Assembly (NCBI GenBank): GCA_013339765.2 | Contig: CM023453.1 | Location: forward strand, 26,448,368-26,512,367 | Direction of reading: 5' to 3' | Source: Haemaphysalis longicornis | Taxonomy: Eukaryota > Arthropoda > Arachnida > Ixodida > Ixodidae | DNA: 64,000 nucleotides | Part shown: positions 55,161 to 64,000 of the stretch, in pieces | How the letters are laid out: each line of letters begins with the position of its first letter | How positions within the stretch are numbered: position 1 is the first letter of the stretch | Program-made: the position numbers and the translations under genes | The notes under the pieces: model-generated | What the model was told of the DNA's origin: nothing | Seen by the model: the letters and a program-made list of their open reading frames with translations, nothing else | Database searches by the model: none

Positions 55161-55800
55161 AAAACGTTCCCTAAACCTTCACTACCTGCTGAGGTAACGG
55201 TGGGTGCGTAGTAGTAGTAAGTAGTCAGCCAGATATCTTAGAGTGCTTCTTGCTAAGCTGGTGGAATCAGTGGAAGCGCTAGAACGTCTCCTACATCTAG
55301 TGAATCCCCTGGTGGCCCCTTCTAAGCAGATATGCATATGGGTTGTTTTAAAAGGACACCAGACGCCTAACACCAGCACCTTAAGGTGCGGTGTATATTA
55401 ACCCAGTATTTGCTCGCATCAGGCCTGAAGGATACAATTTGTTTCCTAGTTTAAGACAAGCATTCTGGGCATACACTTCATTGTAGTCATCAACAATAAA
55501 AGAGAAAACAAACAAGTTAATAGCAGCGAACTTCCACTCAATACGACATACTATCACAGGCACACACTGTTCAATAACAAGCACCCATCACGTCTCATGC
55601 TGCCGGAGTTATGACTTCCCTGGGCACCCCAAACATATCTGTATTCCCTACGCTGGAGTAACAGGGACTCCGGTGTATCGGGGGAAGTTTTCTTTAAAAT
55701 GGATCTAACATAGGCGATCACTCTGGAGACTTCCGTGATTAATCTTGCAGAGAGCTCCAGTACTTGTTGATGAGGCAATGACCTAGAGCGTAACTGATTC

Positions 55801-56028
55801 TCAGGCATAGAAGCCCCAGACGAAAGCACACACAACCATAAGTATGACAGCATTGATGCTGACTACCGGAGCCCCACAGTGGATGTTCGTCGAGGGCCTT
55901 GACAGCCTCTTTGGCCTCCTCCTCGGGACTGATGGCGGGTGTTTGGTTGGCTGCCATCTCCTCTTCTTCGAGGTGAGTCGACGTAACTCCGCAAATGCAG
56001 AACAGTGCCTTCTTGAAACCACGCAGCT
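55801..56028 (-). CDS. SGLT-type sodium/sugar cotransporter, last exon (apparent frameshift)
   Basis: The acceptor is CTGTGTGCAG (56029 and up), entering in the phase left by the previous exon (G|AG = Glu). The frame reads ELRGFKKALFCICGVTSTHL, an acidic linker (EEEEMAANQTPAISPEEEAK) and EAVKALDEHPLW. It then must shift to reach APVVSINAVILMVVCAFVWG and FYA plus stop (55801-55803). That end is the last membrane helix typical of SGLT proteins (...PLW..VLNVN.I.L...A.F...YFA). A GGGG run on the coding strand (+ strand CCCC at 55872-55875) has one base too many. With GGG, the exon is 227 nt, which is exactly 2 + 75 codons. As printed, the reading frame runs past the normal stop and loses the final helix. 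Confidence 0.85.
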   Translation of the reverse strand, partial: SCVVSRRHCSAFAELRRLTSKKRRWQPTKHPPSVPRRRPKRLSRPSTNIHCGAPVVSINAVILMVVCAFVWGFYA

Positions 56029-57686
56029 CTGCACACAGGAATAAGGGCAGAGAAGAACTTAACGCCGGTAGTTTGTGCGGACTAGGACTCGGGGTGTATA
56101 CTGCGAAAGGGCAGCTAGACGAAGACAATGTAGCCTGTAGCTTCTAGTGTGGATGGTTTAAAATGGAATTAAAGTGCCCGCACCTGTGTTCTACTCCTCG
56201 TAATTTCCCTTTCTTGTAGTGAATGTGACACTTTTGCGCCCGCACTTTTCACCTTCAATGCCACTTTGTGATACGATTGCTCATTGCATGAATTGTAATG
56301 CACACTGCTATACATAAAGAAAATAGTCACAGGGCACTAAGGGTACTGAGAACCGCCACTAAATATATTTTCATTTATTCATATATTTTCATTTATGTAT
56401 TTTCAGAACGATATATTTTCATTCTTTGAAACTGCAAATCAGGAAGCGCAGCACGAGTCTTTCAAGCAAGACGATTACTTGTCTGCCCTAGGTCAAAAAT
56501 TACTGCAGGGCACGTGCATCCGCAAGTTAGGACATAATATATGTTCATACGCAATACGCGCGCCCACAACCTTAGCGAACAATTAAGGTGAGAAGTACTG
56601 AACTACTCTTTACTATCAATTCTGTACTAATTAATACATGTCATTTGCAAGGAACTAAGACAAGATAAGTGTGAAGTTTCCTCGTCTGTATTGAATTTTG
56701 CAGGCAACAGGATGATGAGCCTTACGAGGTGTAGACCATTTCTGCTAGAGCAATAGCCAGCTTAACAGAAATGCGAAGCGCTGCCTCTCAACCATTTAGA
56801 CGACTAACGAGAAGTGATGCAGCGGACCCATCAGCTAGCATTGTTAACCTTGGCTGTTCAGAGCTATATGGAGAATTGGACAAATAATAATTGACTGTGT
56901 AAGAAGTTCTTGCTGTGTAACCCCAATCCGTTCAATTACACACCTCAAGCCCGTTGTGTAATTAAGCCCGATGATAAGACAGAGAAAAAGTAACTCGCAA
57001 GAGAAGAACATGAGCCAAGCCACATTGAACAGCAAGGCCCACAGAGCCCCTTTCCTTTGTTGTGCCACCGCCTGTCCAGTTCATAACTGTATAATTAGTG
57101 GAGAGGTGCTGACCGGAGTCAATTCTTACAACCAATAAAATGAGTCCGTGCAACACTATTACACAGTTCGTTTTGTTCGATGAAAATGTTGCAATTTAAC
57201 AACCTTCTTGGCCTAACGACAGAGAACAGAGATTACAGCATTGCAGTTATAATATTGTTCAGAATATAGTAAAAGTCCTTCAAATTTTATCCTTAACGTT
57301 TATTACGATTTTCTTTACATGAAAGATACCCTGCATTTTACTCTTAAAGGACCTTCTGCTGATTCACGACAGTGTGCATGTTTAGGCTGCATAGTTTGCC
57401 AGTTTTCATGCCCTCAGGCACCAAATAACAGTCATTCGCAAGCTAAGAAAAGCGTTCAATGACATGCCGCTGCCGACCTGGTGACTTGCTGCTATCATCA
57501 ATCCTTAGTTAGCCACTACCATAGGCTGGCCTCCCTAGAGTTTACAGGAACCTTACGTGTTCCCGCTAGGTGAGTTCTGGCTAGCCTCTGCTGAGTGCTA
57601 GAATGCATATTAAGCCTCCATAGGTCATTCGCGAAAGAGATACAATGTAATAATGCAGCCTCCCTGCGCCCATGGCGGCCACGTAC
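56029..57686 (-). other. Intron of the SGLT-type gene
   Basis: GT...AG intron with donor AAAAG|GTACGT at the upstream exon. AT-rich; no TE family recognised. Confidence 0.7.
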
Positions 57687-57915
57687 CTTTTCTCAGCGGA
57701 GCCGCCTGCATGGCTTCGTGGGGCGACGTGTGGCTTCGGACGGTCATGGGAACATCGTTGCCATTGCCAGAAGCCAGGTTGTCCGTGCTCTTGTTGTAGG
57801 CTATGTTGACCACACCGTCACTGATAACAGTCATCTCCTGCACCTTCTTTTGAGGCTTGTCTAGGTCTTCCCGGATCTCCGTGCTGTTCCTACTCCCGAA
57901 GGTCAGCCTGTGGAG
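57687..57915 (-). CDS. SGLT-type sodium/sugar cotransporter, penultimate exon in view
   Basis: The acceptor is GTCTGGGTAG (57916-57918 = TAG). 229 nt, entering in phase 0 and leaving in phase 1. It reads LHRLTFGSRNSTEIREDLDK then PQKKVQEMTVISDGVVNIAY, NKSTDNLASGNGNDVPMTVR and SHTSPHEAMQAAPLRK. (L)HRLTF at the start corresponds to the LYRLxW/LYRLTF position just after helix 12/13 in SGLT proteins; the rest is the variable cytoplasmic loop before the last helix. The donor is AAAAG|GTACGTG. Confidence 0.88.
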
Positions 57916-60267
57916 CTACCCAGACGAACAAAGAAATATAAGTACAGGTATCAACTAAGAGGGCACGCGTGTAGCGCTAAAATGGCATCGATTTTCTAAG
58001 TTACGGGTATACTAGTAACGGTACTTTCCTTGCGTTTAAAATCACATTGTTTGTCATTAATATATGGTTTATTCCCTTGCAGCATAGTATGCGGTCCGTC
58101 CAAATTTTCACTAAAACACGAAAACATGTGTGTTCTATCAAGGTAAATAACAACACACCTATAACGATGAAACGTGTCAGTCATGGTTCGTCAATGCACT
58201 AAAACCACGACGTTATTTTTCGTCCTAAATCTGCACCATTTCAAACGTTAAGAAATGTAATTTTTTACGTTTATTTGAGACATAATTTTCCCCCAAAATT
58301 ACGTGAATTTCACTTTGTTTTGCTCTCAAGTGCCATGAATTTTATGAGCCAGTGAAATCGTTACAAGGAACTTTCTTATTTCGCTCATTATGGCATTCCT
58401 ACCAGGCACCCACACAAATAAGGACCCACCAAGGCTATTTGGTTAATCAGAAACACTGGCTCCTGGCAGGGACACTTTCAAGAATCGTCCAAAAACGAAG
58501 CATAAATTTGGTCACTCGCGAGGTTAACATAAGGCGGGCCTTTTCCATATCGCGGCCCTTCCTCCTGTGAGCATGATAGTTTTTAATTCTTACCTATCTG
58601 CGCCATAGCGGAAACAATGTAGAGAAGGCGAAAGTTTCAGAAAAGTTTGCCAAAATATTTGCAAAGGTTCCAGAAAAAACCTTGGCTAATGCATGAAGAA
58701 ATAAACGATAAATATAGTGCTGCCCTGGGATTACCAGTGATAGGTCCATGAAAGGTGTGAATAGACAGTTGCCCCAGGAAAAAATAAAAGGAGGCACTGC
58801 GCAAGATCAGGAAAATACCCGCCGCAGTGGCTCATGGGATAAAGCATTGTGCTGCTGAGCCCAAGGACGCGGGTTTGATTCCCGGCCATTGCGGCGATTT
58901 TCAGATGGCAAGGATCAAAACAGCTCATGTATCGAAATTTAGGCACACGTTTAAGATCCCCAGGTGGTCGAAATCAGTCCCATTAAAAGCCCAATTTTTT
59001 TTAGACCAGGAAAATCTTTGGCGAGACTGTCAAAGGTTGAGTGAGGCATGCGAATCAGGAAAACATGCTTCGGACATTACATTAAACTTGATAAAGTAGC
59101 TTCAGTATAAATGAAGTGTCCTATCTTAATTTCACAACGTCACATAGCGAGAAGCACAGCCAACTTTAATTTCCTTGCCAGAAGACTTCTCAGGTTACAG
59201 ATGTTTATTACAGAATGGTCATTGAAGCGAGATTTTATTGCGCTGCAGAAAAAATGGTATCCCTTAAATTCCCTCAGTACTGGGCATTGAGATATTAATA
59301 GCCTACGTCACAAAAAATTAGCACAAAAAATTTGCTATATACAGTGCGTAGCAGTCATTTGAATTGTCCTCATCCTCTCTTCTTTTCAGCCACCCAGATG
59401 GAGTGGACCAGATGTGTGCGCTCTAAACCAATGAACGCAGTTGTAAGTTGTGTTTGTATTATGTTTGCACCGCTAATGATAATGCAAGGTAGATTGTTAC
59501 TTCTGATCGACTTTTGTGTCGTGTCTCGCCGATGTCACTTTTTTTTAACTCAGACGTAGTGTTCTTCTCGACGGTGTGCTTTTGCTGCGTTTGGAGCTTC
59601 TTGCCTGCTCTCGTAATTTAATTGTGTTGTTGCCGTGCTTTTTATCTCGCTTTTCTTCAACGCAGTTTTCTAACCAATGATATTGTCTTCATTCTCGTAA
59701 CAACCAAAGTGACACATTTTCAAATAAAAATAATTCTAACTTTTACTGTACTTGCAGTTTGTTTTAAGTCTGCTCAAGGCTACCTGTGCACCAGCAATGT
59801 TGACATGTATGAGCTGTGTCACCAATAATACTGGTAGTTTGAGAAGTTCTTGCTTATATATACTTCAGGCTCACTACTATGCGTGGCTTATAGATAGCGC
59901 TAATGGTTTTCCGCGCCATGAAAAGCGTGGGGGCACGAAAACGTGCACATAAAAAATGCACATAATGTGTAGCCTAAGAATGCTACACATTAAGAGAAGC
60001 AACAATACCCCTTCTAATTCCAAAATCAAAACCTAAAATTCCAGCCCTGCCCTCCTTTCCTCCGCCAGGAACGACTCTTTCAACTTCAACTCACAACCCA
60101 CAATTTAACAACTTGTTACAGAATTTCAGCCAGGTCCATTAACTTCAACCTTCACACTCCATGAGCAGCAACTGGAAAGCTGTATCACGTGAGGAGCTCC
60201 AAACAGCATACCCGCCTCAGGCAGTCAGAGTTGCAGAAACCAAAATGGCGCCGCACAGCGCACTTGC
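57916..60267 (-). other. GC-AG intron of the SGLT-type gene
   Basis: The donor is AGCAAG|GCAAGTG (GC instead of GT, otherwise a perfect consensus) and the acceptor is GGGTAG. Exon phases on both sides are 0, which confirms the junction. The intron contains the SINE at 58818-58993. Confidence 0.75.
58818..58993 (+). repeat. tRNA-derived SINE in the transporter intron
   Basis: CCCGCCGCAGTGGCTCATGG (A-box region) and GCGGGTTTGATTCCCGGCC (B-box region) form the tRNA-like head. The body follows with GATTTTCAGATGGCAAGGAT and TTTAAGATCCCCAGGTGGTC. The body continues in a second fragment at 37132-37243. Families with this layout, such as Ruka, are known in hard ticks. It is antisense to the host gene and truncated after the body, before an AATTTTTTTT run. 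Confidence 0.85.
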
Positions 60268-60489
60268 CTTGCTGTCGTCGATGGGAGGCGTCAGCAGGCT
60301 GATGGTGATTGTGGCGATGACGGAGATGACGAACAGGAGCACGCCGAAGTGGAGGTAGTGCATGTTGGCAATGATGTCCGGTCGGGGATCCTGGACCGTG
60401 CTGCCACAGCTGGGCACCGCGTACGAGAATTCCCAGCCGAACCGGATCAGGCCCACAGCTAAGCCGATCATCAGGCCCCAAAAGGCGCC
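60268..60489 (-). CDS. SGLT-type sodium/sugar cotransporter, internal exon (74 codons)
   Basis: The acceptor is TCTCTCCGTAG. The exon is exactly 74 codons in phase 0: GAFWGLMIGLAVGLIRFGWE, then FSYAVPSCGSTVQDPRPDII, ANMHYLHFGVLLFVISVIAT and ITISLLTPPIDDSK. It completes the NEP|GAFWGL motif of the preceding exon and contains two membrane helices, separated by an extracellular loop with one Cys and the HYLHF motif (SGLT relatives have HYLYF). It ends at the unusual GC donor. Confidence 0.92.
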
Positions 60490-60967
60490 CTACGGAGAGA
60501 ACAGCCGTTGCAATCAAATACAGCGGCCGTTTAAAATTACAGCAGATCAGAAACTTTTCCCCCTATTCATTTTTTGTAAACTTCGGGTGTGTGACCAAAA
60601 TTCACAACGTTGGTGTGGTACGCGCTTGCTTGCCGGAATTTTGCAGCTTCAAGGGCTTTTTTATTTATTTTTTTGGCTGGTGTGGTTCTCATAAAGCGCC
60701 CTGAAACAAATCCTAATCTATAATCCATGTAATCCCGCACTCCTCGTTACCCTGAACTCGAGCGCTAACTCTTGCTGCAAATCTCCATTTTAGGAAAAGA
60801 TTCAGCAGCAACCGAGTAAGTTGCCTGCAGTCAGCAGGTCTGAGTTTTATAACTGAGTGCATTGTCCTATTTCTTGGTGTAATGCTTATGTTCGGTAGGG
60901 CTTTGCATGGACACTTGACGCAAAAAAAGGTTTGGTGTAGAGCAAAAGGCCCGGCACAGCGACTCAC
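60490..60967 (-). other. Intron of the SGLT-type gene
   Basis: Donor CCT|GTGAGT, acceptor CCGTAG. Nothing else recognised. Confidence 0.8.
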
Positions 60968-61287
60968 AGGTTCATTGATACGCTTCCAAGAGACTGCAAG
61001 CACGTAGACCGCACAGACTGGTGGCGCCAGGTAGCTGGTGACGCCCTGGATGTAGTGGAAGAGCTGGCTGTTGGGGAACTGCTCGATGATCGGGATCCAG
61101 ACGATGCTCAGCCCCACCAGGACCACGACGAACGAGCGGCCCACGATGAGCAGTTCGACGTCGGAGGCGTTCTTGCGGAACTTCTTCCAGATGTCGATGG
61201 TGAAGATGGTCGACGAGCTGTTGAAGATGGACGTCAGCGACGACATCAGGGCCGCCAGCATCACCGACAGCATCATGCCGCGGGCAC
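60968..61287 (-). CDS. SGLT-type sodium/sugar cotransporter (SLC5 family), core exon
   Basis: This is the most diagnostic exon. The product is a plasma-membrane symporter that moves a sugar or related solute with Na+; the gene has 14 helices in relatives. The exon reads GARGMMLSVMLAALMSSLTS, IFNSSSTIFTIDIWKKFRKN (the signature LMSSLTSIFNS.STxFTxDI), two helices in VELLIVGRSFVVVLVGLSIV and WIPIIEQF, then QLFHYIQGVTSYLAPPVCAV, YVLAVSWKRINEP. The Gln in FHYIQGVTSYL corresponds to a sugar-contacting Gln in human SGLT1 (Q457, from memory), and the Thr three residues later is also kept. 320 nt, phases 1/0. Sequence resembles SGLT more than the iodide, choline or vitamin transporters of the same family. 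The exact substrate cannot be read from the sequence. The N-terminal half lies beyond 64000. Confidence 0.93.
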
Positions 61288-62182
61288 CTGCAGCGAGAAG
61301 GAAGAAAGTGAGATGTCTGGCTCTGGGCAGCGTAATGTTTTTTTTTTTCTTTTCACAATCTCTTAAGGAATGAAGAAAGGGAAATTCCAGAGAAAAGAAG
61401 CAATGTCCGGACTTGAATATTTTGAAAGCCCTGCGATTTGTACGATAATCACAAAGAAAGCTATCTCAGGTAAGAATACAAACGAAACGTCGAGATACGC
61501 TGACTGGTCTTGGTCATCACATTAACATAAAATTATCAGTAGCCGCAGACTGACAATTTCATAATTATTTCGAAAGTATCAACAAACTGCGCATAACCAA
61601 TAAGTATGAAAATCTCTAGAAAAACTGCAGTAATATCTCTGACAACACAGCCAAGAAGTGTACGCGTAGAGAGGAACCACGATCTAGTTTGGGATTGTTA
61701 TGTGGTGTGTGTTATCCCCCTCCCACCCTTTGTTTGTTTGCGATGGTAAGTATGCTCCCAGTAAACAGTTGGTAGTAGTGCTTCGTAGTGCACGTGTCGT
61801 TTCGTAACCCCCGTCTTGCTTCGTATTTCAGTGCTACATTTTTAAGTAATAAGAATTTAAAGTGCCTGTGGAATCAGGCTCAAGTGTTCGGAAGCAATAG
61901 GTGCAATAGAACCCTGTATGACTGAAGCAAAATGATAGTGTACTCAGTTAATTCGAACAATTACGTTGCTTCTAGTACTTTGCTTGAGCTGGCTGCTTTC
62001 ACTAGGTGTGCAGAGCCCAACAGGAAAACAGCGGAGTCCTGAACAATTTCGACCGCTGAGCGAGCATAAAGAACCCACTTTCAATAAAGGCGAAAGAAAA
62101 GAGCAATCTTTTATTTCTCTGTATAGCATGTTTTGAGTCAATGCTTTGTTCATAATTTTACTCCTAGGTGATATTCGCTCAC
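61288..62182 (-). other. Intron of the SGLT-type gene
   Basis: Donor ATCG|GTGAGCG, acceptor TCGCTGCAG. Nothing else recognised. Confidence 0.8.
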
Positions 62183-62290
62183 CGATGGGCATCAGCTTGA
62201 CCACGAGGAGAGGGTACGCGATGTTGGTGCAGCCATTTTCGCTGCCACAGATTTCACGGCAGCGGTCAGGGTTGGAGCAGGCCACAAGGT
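62183..62290 (-). CDS. SGLT-type sodium/sugar cotransporter, internal exon (extracellular Cys loop)
   Basis: The acceptor is TTGCAAACAG. 108 nt, phase 1/1. It reads (D)LVACSNPDRCREICGSENGC, TNIAYPLLVVKLMPI(G). The four Cys and GCTNIAYP are the hallmark disulphide loop of SGLT-type members between two helices, and PLLVVKLMP begins the next helix. Donor ATCG|GTGAGC. Confidence 0.92.
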
Positions 62291-62865
62291 CTGTTTGCAA
62301 TGAAGGGAGCCAAACATAAACAAACGTCAGAGAAATGTCATTCAGCGGCCCTTTTAATGAGTATTTTATTTAATTTTTCCATTTCGCTTCAATTGTAGTA
62401 TAAACAAGCTACCACTCACACCCCTACCACATTTCAATCCCCCTCCTATTACCCGCGACATACAGAGAGCAACAATTGAAATGAACAGACGTCAGAATGA
62501 CCAGCAGCACACAAATCAATAAAAATTGGCTTGCTGGCATGACACAACAGTCAGAAATTCTTATTATTCTAACGCTCAGTCATCCAACTGTGTAAGTAGC
62601 ATTTATCCGCAACCTCATTGAAAATTTAAATCCAAAAATACAGAAGCATTTTCAGCTTCATTTACATTTTCATGCTTCGGTTTAACTCTATCTTGATTGT
62701 ATGCCCAACCCATAAAAGAATACTGTTAGTATTCCTGCGACGTTTGCAGACGCCCACGGGAAGATATCATTACAACTGGACATATTTTGCATTCGGGGGC
62801 AAGTTTTCAATCTGCGAAATTCATCTTCACCGGCATAAAGAAGTTGCACGTATGTTGTCACGTAC
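62291..62865 (-). other. Intron of the SGLT-type gene
   Basis: Donor CCAG|GTACGTG, acceptor CAAACAG. AT-rich; nothing else recognised. Confidence 0.8.
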
Positions 62866-63001
62866 CTGGGTACAGGACACGTGCCGCCATTCCGGGCAGC
62901 ACAAGCAGATAGAGTGGGAGCAGTTTGAGGTAGCCGGCCATCACGCAGCCCGCCTTGGCATGCACCATGTTCTTGGCCGACAGGGCCCGCTGGACAATGA
63001 C
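62866..63001 (-). CDS. SGLT-type sodium/sugar cotransporter, most upstream exon in view
   Basis: The acceptor is GTTCTCCGCAG and the donor CCCAG|GTACGTG. 136 nt, phase 0 to 1. It reads VIVQRALSAKNMVHAKAGCV, MAGYLKLLPLYLLVLPGMAA, RVLYP(G). VQRxLSAKNMxHxKxGC and GYLKLxPxxxxVxPGM are strongly conserved in SGLT proteins; the Lys of GYLK corresponds to a sugar-contacting Lys in human SGLT1 (K321, from memory). By comparison, about 270 residues and several exons precede it upstream, outside this window. Confidence 0.92.
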
Positions 63002-64000
63002 CTGCGGAGAACGGGGGTTCCTCAGGGGGCAGTTTTGCGAACGCTAGCTATCTCTCCACATTACTGCAACAGCCGGCCTCACGAATCGCATTTTGATTAT
63101 TCTTATGAGCAGCTCCGCATCCCGGGGGGAGGACTCTTTGCATACAGCATCACCACCATGAGCCCTTGACATTTTAGCTGTACCGGATCCTCCATCGTGT
63201 TTAGCTTCGGCTCGTGATATCTCACAACACGCGTTCTGTTTTGCTATATCTAGCGTAGGTTGCATAATAATGTTACATTTACAAATAAATAAATACAATA
63301 GAAGTTTAAAAAAGCAATGTTTGCTATCGAAGTCAATATGAAGTGAATATTTATTTCGTTTGAATACTTGAAAATCAACGCGAATGTTATCAAATCAAAG
63401 TGACTATTTAGTAATTTCCAACAAAAAAAAACTGAAATGTAATATTTCTAAAGCATGCTTTAGGAACTAGTCTGCAGAGAACTAAGTTCATTTAAAGGGC
63501 TTGCGCTGTAGCATGAAGCACACAAATAAGCTATCCTGGTGCTTTTAGATAATATTAAATTTCATGTGGCCAACTTTCATTTCACGTGGTGACCTCAACC
63601 CCAAGTGCTGTAGCGTATTAGTATAATCAGGGCATAACTGTACATTTTGACAAGCAATATGATTAACACAATCCCCTTATGAAAACGTAACGTAAACGAA
63701 TGTGCCATGAATTTTCATGTCAGCTGAAGGAATAAAACTGGGCGTATGGGCCAGCGCAAGACGTGCGAAATTAAGCTGATTTCTAGACCCTCTCGGGCAT
63801 GCTCTGATGGTGTGATCGCATGATCCCTGTTTTCCAACCCTCTGCACGCGGGTCTCTTTTTCCGTACTAGCAACACATGAGTTTCGCTTTTAAAACAAAG
63901 CAACACACTGGCGCCGCACGCACAAGAGGCCAAAATATGGGTTCCGCGAGGGGAATTTTGTGTCCAGTATAAACTTGTCAAAATTACTGAGACCAAAATT
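63002..64000 (-). other. Probable intron of the SGLT-type gene
   Basis: No further exon could be found to the window edge. Frames here show no SGLT motif. (AAT)n-like AT-rich sequence lies near 63280. Confidence 0.5.

Noticed and set aside
61055..61373. Plus-strand ORFs of about 100 codons
   Set aside because: They are antisense to the transporter core exon, whose SGLT motifs are unambiguous.
1..64000. Endogenous virus or bacterial contamination
   Set aside because: No capsid, viral polymerase, glycoprotein or prokaryotic operon was recognised; all reverse transcriptases seen belong to LINE or Penelope groups.

Overview
The window is animal nuclear DNA, most probably from a metastriate hard tick (Ixodidae). 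The evidence is spliced genes with long introns, many diverged non-LTR retrotransposons, Penelope-like elements and tRNA-derived SINEs of the kinds abundant in tick genomes, and protein remnants that match tick-type LINE families. I see no prokaryotic operon, CRISPR array, rRNA or integrated virus. The species assignment is an inference.

Host genes are sparse. On the + strand, two phase-0 putative exons (1252-1563 and 5633-7030) look like the 3' end of a gene for a Ser/Arg-rich, probably disordered protein that I cannot name; a possible poly(A) signal lies at 8557-8562. On the - strand, six exons between 63001 and 55801 encode the C-terminal 413 residues of an SGLT-type sodium/sugar cotransporter (SLC5 family). 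All exon phases agree, with one GC-AG intron and one apparent 1-nt frameshift in the last exon. A small - strand ORF with one membrane segment (29512-29688) may be a short gene or a last exon.

Most of the rest is transposable elements. 20.2-23.6 kb: a Penelope-like RT remnant, a LINE 3' end, and two convergent Penelope GIY-YIG remnants flanking an array of about 20 copies of a 49-bp repeat. 24.8-28.0 kb: a nearly complete RTE-type LINE whose 980-residue frame is broken only by two homopolymer +1 shifts, with a tRNA-like module at its 5' side. 29.7-33.3 kb: a 5'-truncated I-clade LINE on the - strand with an intact RT-RNase H frame. 33.4-34.0 kb: another LINE 3' end. 35-39 kb: SINEs, (TA)n tracts and a foldback. 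40.2-43.8 kb: a nested complex in which a LINE is interrupted by a 656-bp solo LTR with a 4-bp target duplication just after its YADD box, by another LINE 3' end, and by a SINE-like segment. 43.8-45.9 kb: a decayed LTR-type element on the - strand. 49.3-51.5 kb: a decayed CR1-like LINE ending in (AAAT)n.

The stretches 8.6-11.2, 11.6-14.4, 14.5-17.8, 46-47.8 and 51.5-55.1 kb show no gene I can support. Functionally the window is a transporter gene and part of another gene separated by about 45 kb of layered retrotransposon insertions.
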